Shown piece after piece: positions 28,801 to 34,374 of a DNA stretch of 64,000 bases. The notes below the pieces were generated by a model. That model saw only the letters and a list, made by a program, of their open reading frames with translations, was not told the origin of the DNA and ran no database searches. The stretch lies in the NCBI GenBank assembly GCA_033721915.1, contig JAWWAC010000003.1, positions 1-64,000 on the forward strand, in the 5' to 3' direction. The first letter of the stretch is position 1, and every line of letters begins with the position of its first letter. This stretch comes from REBR01 sp033721915 (GTDB lineage: Bacteria > Pseudomonadota > Gammaproteobacteria > Pseudomonadales > Oleiphilaceae). Both the position numbers and the translations under genes were made by a program.

Positions 28801-30352
28801 GAGCGGCCCCATCACCGGGGACATCACCCGCCGCTACGACAACAACTTCCGGGTCCGGGGCCTGAACGTCAGCGGCGTCGAGTTCCCCTACGACTACGAC
28901 AACGACGGCCTTCTCACCCGTGCCGGCGCAATGGAGCTGACCCCGGACGCCGCCAACGGCCTGCTGCGCAGCACCACACTGGACAGCGTCACCACGGGGC
29001 ATGACTACAACCCCTTTGGCGAACTGGACCACAGCCAGGCCACCGTCAACGGTGACGCCCTCCACAGCACCCGCTACCAGAGAGACGCCCTTGGCCGCAT
29101 CGTCGAGAAAACCGAAACCCTCGACGGCGTAACAACCAGTTATACCTATGACTACGACCCGGCAGGACGCCTGGAGCGTGTGGCGCAAAACGGCACCACC
29201 ACCGACAGCTACCAGTACGACGCCAACGGCAACCGCCTGAGCCACAACGGCACCAGCGCCAACTACGACGCTCAGGACCGCCTGCTCAGCTACGGCCAGG
29301 CGCAGTACGACTACACCGAAGCCGGGGAGCTTCAGTCCATAACCGACAATGGCCTCACCACCCGCTTCGACTACGATGTCATGGGCAACCTCAGGCAGGT
29401 GCAGTTACCCGGTGACACCACCATCGATTACCTGATCGATGGCCGTGACCGGCGCATTGGCAAGCAGGTGAACGGGGAGCTGGTGCAGGGATTCCTGTAT
29501 CAGGACCAGCTGAACCCGGTGGCGGAGCTCGACGGCGAAGGCAATGTGGTGGCGCGCTTTGTGTACGCCGATAAAATCAACGTGCCGGCGTACATGGTCA
29601 AGGATGGCACCACCTACCGCATCATCTCCGACCACCTGGGCAGCCCGCGGCTGGTGGTGGACACGGCCACCGGGAACATCGCCCATAGAATGGACTACGA
29701 TGCCTATGGTGAGGTGATCGAGGATACCAATCCGGGGTTCCAGCCGTTTGGTTATGCGGGGGGGATTTACGATCCGCATACCGGGCTGGTGCGGTTTGGG
29801 GCGCGAGATTACTCGGCGGAGATTGGGCGGTGGACGGCCAAGGATCCGATTGGGTTAGCGGGTGGAGATGTTAACTTTTATGGCTATGTATGGAATGACC
29901 CTAAAAATTACCTAGATCCGACAGGTGAAGTTGGCGTTCTTGGAGCTGTGGTTGGCGCAGGAATTGGAGGTGTTTCCAGTTTTGTGGGCACCCTTGCATC
30001 AGGCGGATCTTTAACCGAAGCATCGATTAATGCGACTTTTGGAATTGCCAGTGGCGCCGTAGCTGGATTTTTGCCAGGAGGAACATTTTTGCGTAGTGCC
30101 TTATCCGGGGGAGCACTGGGGGGTACTTCAAATGCAGTTTCTCAAACCGCCGTTATAATAAATAATGATTGTAAGAGCTTCGGTAACGACTTTAATGTAG
30201 GTTCTTTAGCCGGCTCTTTTCTTGGAGGTATGCTTAGTGGAGGAATGCATGCACACGCCCCAAGTGGTATTTTAGGGCAAGTAGTAACTGCACCAAGAAA
30301 TTTTGGTGTAAACCTTGCTGCTGGAGGCATTGGAGCAGGTGCTGGAGAGTGA
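22844..30352 (+). CDS. Giant secreted RHS/YD-repeat protein with NHL and Ig-like domains
   Basis: A 2502-residue protein, by far the largest here. It starts with a Sec signal peptide (LTLLSAFVLFFIASSSSA). Domains in order: a beta-propeller-like region (about 28-310), two or three bacterial Ig-like segments (about 325-600, e.g. DTVAPEIHI), a carboxypeptidase-regulatory-like domain (about 640-730, VIRGRVMTRDGTPLKGVSI), a linker with Cys residues, six NHL-type units (about 1164-1475, consensus STVAGTGEAGFSGDGG), a YD-repeat shell (about 1495-2260), and the RHS core end (DHLGSPRLVV, GRWTAKDPIGLAGGDVNFY, DPTGE, to about 2362). The last 140 residues are Gly-rich and hydrophobic, AT-rich in DNA, and carry no toxin domain I know. 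The Sec signal argues for secretion to the envelope or outside rather than by type VI secretion. A probable immunity gene overlaps or abuts its stop. Confidence 0.93.
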   Translation: MKTHSVRRCLTLLSAFVLFFIASSSSANTALWVAESNGLLRIALADESVVFEITDAAGTEAIAIDNHSGRIWAYGPGRLRAYNSKGNPEVDVAAPGIPQHTPITDMVADGDGVWIAAHHGLFRFDPEGQLKKALDFSKPVTAMTLDTERLQLWAAVPEQLFILDGSGTVVKQLTPSFPRTWQLEYDASLDSVWVAGGPFLFRINASDHVQELSPREALEQRFSHYLSADGQGGVWGGTRHSISHVNEDGEVAFTFRPFHGRSEQEQKVQDLVADTEDGSVWLANALSIQQYSMTGSLQKEFIPDPGDGVIRAITRLGLEKAPQDPPEIEILSPFSGSFTNNATPRLVLSYSSSGVIDTDSIAITRNGTGLDADCVADEVEASCRITTELPDGETALKAVIADTNGQLSEPAEVTFTIDTVAPEIHIQHPEDGLFTNQPELTLRGELSKPVSSLSLNTGSGLISLSVEGNAFSHSVSLEEGLNHFELQARDRAGNTTRRTRTVTLDTVPPAMPVSEGISVTLSEEGSDRITGAEGSVEPESLVRITNTRTGESVTVRADTSGGFVAELAAWHGDRLQITVEDSAGNQSENMEVPVSHIPPDPVRVAPSLGNSGVTPMDEAVAFLYTGNYPIQTGVAEGTIEKDRVAVIRGRVMTRDGTPLKGVSIQVHNHPELGNTVSRVDGAFDMAVNGGGPLTVEYQKEGYLPVQRKIQTPWKAYAWVDDVVMVDLDGNATAVDLSTSTEYQVARGSEEEDEAGARQATLLFPSGVGAEMVLPDGSRAALTSGTVRATEYTVGSNGFEAMPGELPPTSAYTYAVELSLDEAIHAGAERVDFDQPIPLYVDNFLDFPTGEIVPAGFYDRNAAAWRAGDNGRVIEVLQIDNGLATLDVTGNGLAATQAELDSLGITDGERRELAQLYAEGKTLWRTPISHFTPWDCNWPYGPPADAVGPDVPEPGTNDSGAPENSKESCKKPGCIINALGQTLGESVAVTGTPFELVYSSDRTEGYANNATQIQLTGEEVPSSLEGIKLSVTIAGQPFSREFSPATNLSHEFQWDGLDGYGRKVRGAQQARVEVSYLYPCVYRSANPNVTRAWARTNNLSAIGTRSNCQSTVLTRDWEVTLESPFKVRPDTVGAWSLSAHHAYDPHKKVLHLGNGERRAPASPSITTVAGTGEAGFSGDGEEAINAELSWPRGIDMGADGSLYFSTGHKIRRIDPKGIISTVAGTGEAGFGGDGGIATKAQLNNPRGLAVTEEGGLYIADSKNFRVRYVSPEGMISTVAGSGGIGSGGDDGLAVEASLSRLQGVTPGPVSGSFYIADTYDSSRIRYVDPDGIISTVTTSPNRPYDMAVTDNGTLFALSTYTRRVLKISPQGEVTTIGGGYGASADGVPATSIDIGGLSGMALGPDQSVYFAETSRGRVRRIDPYGIITTVAGTGEDGFSGDGGAPELAQVNRAYDVVVGPDGSIYFTDSANHRIRRVIQTVASGPDQQGALIPSADGSELYRFDAMGRHLSTRDAATGAIIHTFAYDEEGHLVRITDAYQNVTTIERDSNGHARAIIAADGQRTDLSTNTRGHLTAISNPAGNTWAATYSDRGLMLSFETPNHHVTRFDYNDNGRLIRDEAPNGGGWEIERTPLDNGFRTDMTSGEGRLSRFTITHNAIGERHFLDEAPDNTVTKRVIARTGATVTQPSGTVIRHKTGPDPRFGLLVPVPEETTITTPAGLKATLTTQRSAVLEDLRDPLSHTQLSNTVTVNGRTSTAIYDASSHQWTATSAQGRTSTTRLDDNGRPEQSQVADLAALDYRYDERGRLSALIAGDGADQRSTHMAYDSLGNLSRITDALGRNVSYQYDPAGRVTRQTLPDGGRIDFDYDGNGNLRLLQPPGREAHLFDYNSVDLEEAYSPPELPEGATVTRYSYNRDRQLTQINRPDGQSVILDYDFGGRLSQVTLPHGSVHYDYQPDSGQLATITAPDGGQLHYGYDGDLPLSERWSGPITGDITRRYDNNFRVRGLNVSGVEFPYDYDNDGLLTRAGAMELTPDAANGLLRSTTLDSVTTGHDYNPFGELDHSQATVNGDALHSTRYQRDALGRIVEKTETLDGVTTSYTYDYDPAGRLERVAQNGTTTDSYQYDANGNRLSHNGTSANYDAQDRLLSYGQAQYDYTEAGELQSITDNGLTTRFDYDVMGNLRQVQLPGDTTIDYLIDGRDRRIGKQVNGELVQGFLYQDQLNPVAELDGEGNVVARFVYADKINVPAYMVKDGTTYRIISDHLGSPRLVVDTATGNIAHRMDYDAYGEVIEDTNPGFQPFGYAGGIYDPHTGLVRFGARDYSAEIGRWTAKDPIGLAGGDVNFYGYVWNDPKNYLDPTGEVGVLGAVVGAGIGGVSSFVGTLASGGSLTEASINATFGIASGAVAGFLPGGTFLRSALSGGALGGTSNAVSQTAVIINNDCKSFGNDFNVGSLAGSFLGGMLSGGMHAHAPSGILGQVVTAPRNFGVNLAAGGIGAGAGE

Positions 30353-30354
30353 AA

Positions 30355-30873
30355 ATGGTTGAAGTGAGAAAGGTCGTAGATTCTCGTTTGGGCAATAACG
30401 GAATAGGGATTTTTGTTATTCCATTTGGGGCACTAACTAGCCTCATAGCGTTTTTTGTTGCGCTACAAGGAGTTTTTTCCTCACAGCTTTTAGGATTTGA
30501 TTCAGTAAAGCTTATTTTTATTTGTGGGGTTTTGGTTTTTTCAAGTGGGTTTTTACTACTTCTTTTCTTTGGGGCTTGCAAGATTTTTTCCGAAGCCCGT
30601 TATGTTTTGCAGCGCATAGAGATTAAAAAAAATATTGAGGTTAAAACTTTTTTAGGAAGTGTTGTTTCCTTGGATCTTGCGTCAATATCTAGCGTTCAAT
30701 CTGTTAATTCTAAGAATAGTATTATACCAATGTCATTATTGAGTCGATCCGTCCCAAATTGGCGATTGAAAATGTCAGATGGTCGTGAATATTTTATTAA
30801 CGGAGAGGTTGAGAATGTAGGAAGCTTTATGTCGAATTTGGCAATAGAAGCAGAGGTTAATTCTAAACCGTAA
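30355..30873 (+). CDS. Putative immunity protein for the RHS tip, two membrane helices
   Basis: A 172-residue protein whose DNA is strikingly AT-rich against the surrounding genome and matches the end of the RHS gene. Two N-terminal membrane helices (IFVIPFGALTSLIAFFVAL and LIFICGVLVFSSGFLLLLFF) precede a soluble domain (VLQRIEIKKNIEVKTFLGS, then SVPNWRLKMSDGREYFING). The start is ATG at 30355, 5 bases after GGAGAG; an in-frame GTG at 30349 overlapping the RHS stop is an alternative. I recognise no family. Immunity function is inferred only from position and shared composition with the RHS C-terminal tip; a membrane immunity protein would fit a membrane-acting toxin. Confidence 0.65.
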   Translation: MVEVRKVVDSRLGNNGIGIFVIPFGALTSLIAFFVALQGVFSSQLLGFDSVKLIFICGVLVFSSGFLLLLFFGACKIFSEARYVLQRIEIKKNIEVKTFLGSVVSLDLASISSVQSVNSKNSIIPMSLLSRSVPNWRLKMSDGREYFINGEVENVGSFMSNLAIEAEVNSKP

Positions 30874-30921
30874 AAGGAGAGAGAACAGGAACCACAAGAA
30901 ACCGTTCGATAACAACACCAT

Positions 30922-31444
30922 TGATCTTGAAGAGGCATACTCCCCCGGAACTCCCGGAAGGGGGCGTCACCCGCCATATTCACAAGGATCAATGAATCAA
31001 TGGAATAACGATCAATGGGGCAAGAGTCATTGATCAACCTCAATGGCTCCAGTAGCAGGTAGTATTTCAATGGCTACCTGTCTCTCAGTGAACGCTGGAG
31101 CGGCTTCATCACCGGGGATATCACACGCCGCTACGACAACAGCTTCCGGGGCCTGAGCGTCAGCGGCGTCGAGTTCAACAAAACGGCACCACCACCGACA
31201 GCTACCAGTACGACGCCAACGGCAACCGCCTGAGCCACAACGGCACCAGCGCCACCTACGACGCACAGGACCGCCTGCTCAGCTACGGCCAGGCACAGTA
31301 CGACTACACCGAAGCCGGGGAGCTTCAGTCCATAACCGACAATGGCCTCACCACCCGCTTCGACTACGATGTCATGGGCAACCTCAGGCAGGTGCAGTTA
31401 CCCGATGACACCACCATCGACTACCTGATCGATGGCCGTGACCG
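30922..31444 (+). pseudogene. Decayed duplicate of the RHS core
   Basis: Three blocks copy parts of the intact RHS gene in the same order. 30922-30977 matches about 28518-28573 (LEEAYSP...), 31063-31176 matches about 28780-28885 (LSERWSG, ITRRYDN), and 31179-31444 matches 29186-29453 (NGTTTDSYQYDANGNRLSHNG...). The last block differs at only about 5 of 266 bases. The segments between the blocks have been lost and the frame is broken, so no long product is possible. The similarity ends abruptly at 31444, after codons for IDGRDR. This is typical debris left when an RHS tip is replaced by recombination or insertion. Confidence 0.88.
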
Positions 31445-31803
31445 CACCTTGCAGATTGTTTTTAATCTTTTACCAGTGCCCGACAGCTGGCACTAACACC
31501 CGCCAGGCACGGCTTGAGACGCCAGGTTCAGGGGCGGTCTCCCATGCCGGCACTTGAAATCAGAAACGCCTGACCACAGGGTATTCCTTAGTAGATCGAC
31601 ACCGGATTTTCCGGCAGGCCACACTCTCTGTCTGTGGCTTCGGTTGCCGCTCTGGCAGCTTTTACAACCGGTCAATCCTGCGACTTGAATTAGAAATCTG
31701 TTCGTTAGGTCCCATCGATTTGCCCCAGGGCGAAGCGACTGTGCGCCTGTCTGTCCGGCTGACGATCTCCTGATCAATTTCCAACGGACCAAGGAGAAAG
31801 TGG
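31445..31803. other. Intergenic region between RHS remnant and ectD
   Basis: About 360 bases with no supported gene. It is more AT-rich than its flanks in places. It must hold the ectD promoter, but no convincing -35/-10 pair was found. AAGGAG lies 6 bases before the ectD start. No insertion sequence ends were recognised. Confidence 0.6.
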
Positions 31804-32754
31804 ATGAGTGAGAGACAGGACCTTTACCCGACACGGCTGGAACGCAGAGCGGACCCCTTCCCCCGGTTTGATCCCATTGTGCATGCCCGTAATGAACACC
31901 GCTGGGAAGGCCCTCTGGACGAGGTGGCCCTGTCCCGTTATGAGCGGGATGGTTTCCTGTGGTTCGAGGGGTTTTTCTCCTACGACCGCATTGCGCCTTT
32001 CTTCCAGGAACTTCGGGAGATGGCCAGTGACGAGGAGCTGATGCGCTCCGAGCGGGTGATCTCGGACCCGAAAAGCGGTGCCATCCGCTCCGTGTTCGAT
32101 ATGCACAAGATTTCCGAGCGCTTCGACCGCCTCACACGGGATCCGCGCATACTGGGCATGGTGCGACAGCTGCTGGGCTCCGAGGTGTATATCCACCAGT
32201 CCCGCATCAATGACAAGTTCGGCTTCGAGGGCAGTGGCTTCCAGTGGCACTCGGACTTCGAGACCTGGCACGCCGAGGACGGCATGCCCCGTATGCGCGC
32301 GGTGAGTGCCTCGCTGATGCTGACGGACAACAACGAGTTCAATGGGCCGCTGATGCTGATTCCCGGCTCCCATCACCATTTTGTGCCCTGCGAGGGGGAA
32401 ACGCCGGAAGGCAACTGGGAGAAGTCCCTCAAACGCCAGAGCATCGGTGTGCCGGACCAGGAGGTGTTGTCCGAGCTGGCCAAGCGCGGTGGCATCCAGG
32501 CGCCCAAGGGGCCGGCAGGGTCACTGTTGCTGTTTGAGTGCAATACGCTCCACGCCTCCAACGAGAACATGTCCCCCTGGCCGCGCTCCAACCTGTTCTT
32601 TGTCTACAACAGCGTGGACAACCGTCTGCAGGAGCCCTATGCCGCGCCGGTACGCCGCCCTGAGTATCTGGGCAACCGCACCGATACCGGCCAACTGTCC
32701 ATGCACGACGACTTCCCGGAGTTGTCCGGACAAGGTGTGCAACCGCTGCGCTAA
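31804..32754 (+). CDS. ectD: Ectoine hydroxylase
   Basis: A 316-residue non-haem iron, 2-oxoglutarate-dependent dioxygenase of the PhyH superfamily. It carries the ectoine hydroxylase signature FQWHSDFETWHAEDGMPRMR, in which His and Asp are two iron ligands, and the third His in CNTLHASNENMSPWPRSN. EctD converts ectoine to 5-hydroxyectoine in the cytoplasm, using 2-oxoglutarate and O2. Length is normal (about 300). It stands alone: no ectABC gene is adjacent. ectA and the ectoine aspartate kinase lie 21 kb downstream. A strong stem-loop follows the stop. Confidence 0.93.
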   Translation: MSERQDLYPTRLERRADPFPRFDPIVHARNEHRWEGPLDEVALSRYERDGFLWFEGFFSYDRIAPFFQELREMASDEELMRSERVISDPKSGAIRSVFDMHKISERFDRLTRDPRILGMVRQLLGSEVYIHQSRINDKFGFEGSGFQWHSDFETWHAEDGMPRMRAVSASLMLTDNNEFNGPLMLIPGSHHHFVPCEGETPEGNWEKSLKRQSIGVPDQEVLSELAKRGGIQAPKGPAGSLLLFECNTLHASNENMSPWPRSNLFFVYNSVDNRLQEPYAAPVRRPEYLGNRTDTGQLSMHDDFPELSGQGVQPLR

Positions 32755-32761
32755 CAGCGGC

Positions 32762-32788
32762 GACAGGCTCCGGACACCGGAGCCTGTC
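32762..32788 (+). terminator. Stem-loop after ectD
   Basis: GACAGGCTCCGG and CCGGAGCCTGTC form a perfect 12-bp stem with a 3-base loop, 7 bases past the ectD stop. There is no T-run, but strength and position fit transcript termination or 3'-end protection. Confidence 0.6.
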
Positions 32789-32898
32789 AACACGCCTCCC
32801 ACCCGCCGTAAAGTCGCTTGCCCTGACCATCACTCCCTACGGATGACTGCCAATACCACTGGCAGAACCTGCAAGCCGTGTCACTTACCCGTGGCCGC

Positions 32899-33291
32899 TT
32901 AAGGACGGTCCCGCCTCTCCAGCCAGGGTTTCTCCGGCAGGTGGGGAATCTCCTCCCAGGCGGGCAGCCGGTTCTTGCGGGCGCTGGCGCGGTAGAACAG
33001 GGCCATCAGGACACCAAACAGCAACCCGGCCAGCACGCTGGCGCCGACCATCAGCCACCAGGGGTGGCCCTGCCCGGACCACACCAGAAGCCCCATGATG
33101 GCCCCCCACAGAGGGCCGAACCAGACGGCGTTGTTGAGCACGTTCAGTGAAAAGGGGGCAAACTGGGGCGGGCGCACCGGGATGCCACGGCGCCACAGCC
33201 AGCGATGCCAGGGCGGGGCATAGCTGCTGCGGGTCATGCCGGTCTCGCGCAGCAGCGACAGGGCTTCTTCCAGCTGATCGTAGGGGTCCAT
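32899..33291 (-). CDS. DUF6404 family membrane protein
   Basis: A 130-residue protein. Its N-terminal segment EEALSLLRETGMTRSSYAPPWHRWLWRRGIPVRPPQF is typical of DUF6404. Two membrane helices follow (VWFGPLWGAIMGLLVWSG and WWLMVGASVLAGLLFGVLMALFY), then a basic tail. Function unknown. GGAGAA precedes the start. It is divergent from the SDR gene at 33470 and convergent with ectD. Confidence 0.8.
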   Translation of the reverse strand: MDPYDQLEEALSLLRETGMTRSSYAPPWHRWLWRRGIPVRPPQFAPFSLNVLNNAVWFGPLWGAIMGLLVWSGQGHPWWLMVGASVLAGLLFGVLMALFYRASARKNRLPAWEEIPHLPEKPWLERRDRP

Positions 33292-33469
33292 GGCGTTCTC
33301 CGCTGTGACGGATCTGGTCAGAGAATCCGGTATTACCGGTCAATTCCCTCCGGCCCGGGCCTGCTATGCTGTCATCACGACGCCGGTATCAACCGGCACA
33401 CAACTTCTGCCGCACTATAACGCCTGCTGTTGGGGTCAGGGCAGATCATTCGCCGGGGAAACTGTTCAT

Positions 33470-34243
33470 ATGATACCGAAATCACTGCTGATTACAGGAG
33501 GGGCGGCGGGCATTGGCCTGGCCGTGGCACAGCGCTTTGCCAGGGAGGGCTGGCGTATCGGTCTGATTGACCGGGACCCCAGGGCGCTGCAAACCGCGGC
33601 GGATGCCCTTGGCGAGGCCTGCTGTGGCCACTGGGCGGTGGATGTCACGGATGCCGCGGCACTGGGCAGGGCGGTGGATGCCTTCGCCGCCCTGGTGGAG
33701 GGCCGGATACGGATCCTGTTCAACTCCGCCGGCATACTGCGCACCGGCGCCTTTATGGACATGGAACCCGCCGTCCATCACCAGACCATGGCGGTGAACG
33801 TCAACGGTGTGATCAACGCCTGTCACAGTGCCTACCCCTATCTGCGCGACTGCCCCGGGGCGCGGGTGATCAATATGAGCTCCGCGTCGGCCCTGTACGG
33901 GGTGCCGGCCTTTGCCAGCTATTCCGCCTCCAAGTTTGCGGTGCGGGGTCTGACCGAGGCGCTGGATATCGAGTGGGCGGCGGATGATATCCGTGTGGTG
34001 GACATGATGCCGCCTTTTGTGAAGACCGGCATGCTGGACTCCCAGAAGGACACGCCGCGGATTGTGGACCGCATGGGGGTGAACCTGGTGGCGGAGGATG
34101 TGGCCGAAGCGGTCTGGGCGGCCCGGGACTCCGGGGCGGTGCATCATCCGGTGGGGATGAGTTTCCGCTGGCTGGTGCGGGCCAGCAAGTGGGTGCCTGT
34201 CGGTGCCAACAAGGCGCTGATGCAGTGGCTGAGCCGGCCCTGA
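33470..34243 (+). CDS. Short-chain dehydrogenase/reductase
   Basis: A 257-residue classical SDR: cofactor loop TGGAAGIGLAVA, acidic RD after the second strand (LIDRDPRAL, suggesting NAD preference), NSAG, Ser in NMSSASALYG, and catalytic YSASKFAVRG. The product is a cytoplasmic alcohol/ketone oxidoreductase of unknown substrate. The start is set at MIPKSLLIT, where the fold begins; the frame is open 180 bases upstream without an RBS. It is monocistronic, ending at a stem-loop. Confidence 0.9.
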   Translation: MIPKSLLITGGAAGIGLAVAQRFAREGWRIGLIDRDPRALQTAADALGEACCGHWAVDVTDAAALGRAVDAFAALVEGRIRILFNSAGILRTGAFMDMEPAVHHQTMAVNVNGVINACHSAYPYLRDCPGARVINMSSASALYGVPAFASYSASKFAVRGLTEALDIEWAADDIRVVDMMPPFVKTGMLDSQKDTPRIVDRMGVNLVAEDVAEAVWAARDSGAVHHPVGMSFRWLVRASKWVPVGANKALMQWLSRP

Positions 34244-34257
34244 CGGGATAGCGGCGC

Positions 34258-34287
34258 ACAAAAGCAGCCGCTGAGGGCCGCTTTTGT
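34258..34287. terminator. Bidirectional terminator hairpin
   Basis: ACAAAAGC and GCTTTTGT form a perfect 8-bp stem extended inward by GCC/GGC. The T-rich arm serves the SDR gene, and the A-rich arm gives T residues on the other strand for the convergent helicase gene. The following bases up to 34374 hold no gene. Confidence 0.65.
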
Positions 34288-34374
34288 GGCACCGGTGTGG
34301 CTCGGATCACTGCTCGAGTGGGAAGTCCAGGCTGAAGCCCAGTGTCAGTGTCACCTCCACCCGTCTGCCGGCTG

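Noticed and set aside
28322..29245. 307-codon minus-strand frame in the RHS gene
   Set aside because: Repetitive shadow of YD-repeat coding sequence with Val/Ala-rich translation and no RBS.
29870..31500. Insertion sequence or phage fragment as the source of the AT-rich segment
   Set aside because: No transposase, integrase, terminal inverted repeats or target duplication was found; the RHS cassette exchange model explains it better.
31493..31834. 113-codon minus-strand frame upstream of ectD
   Set aside because: No RBS, no domain features, and it runs into the ectD start on the other strand.
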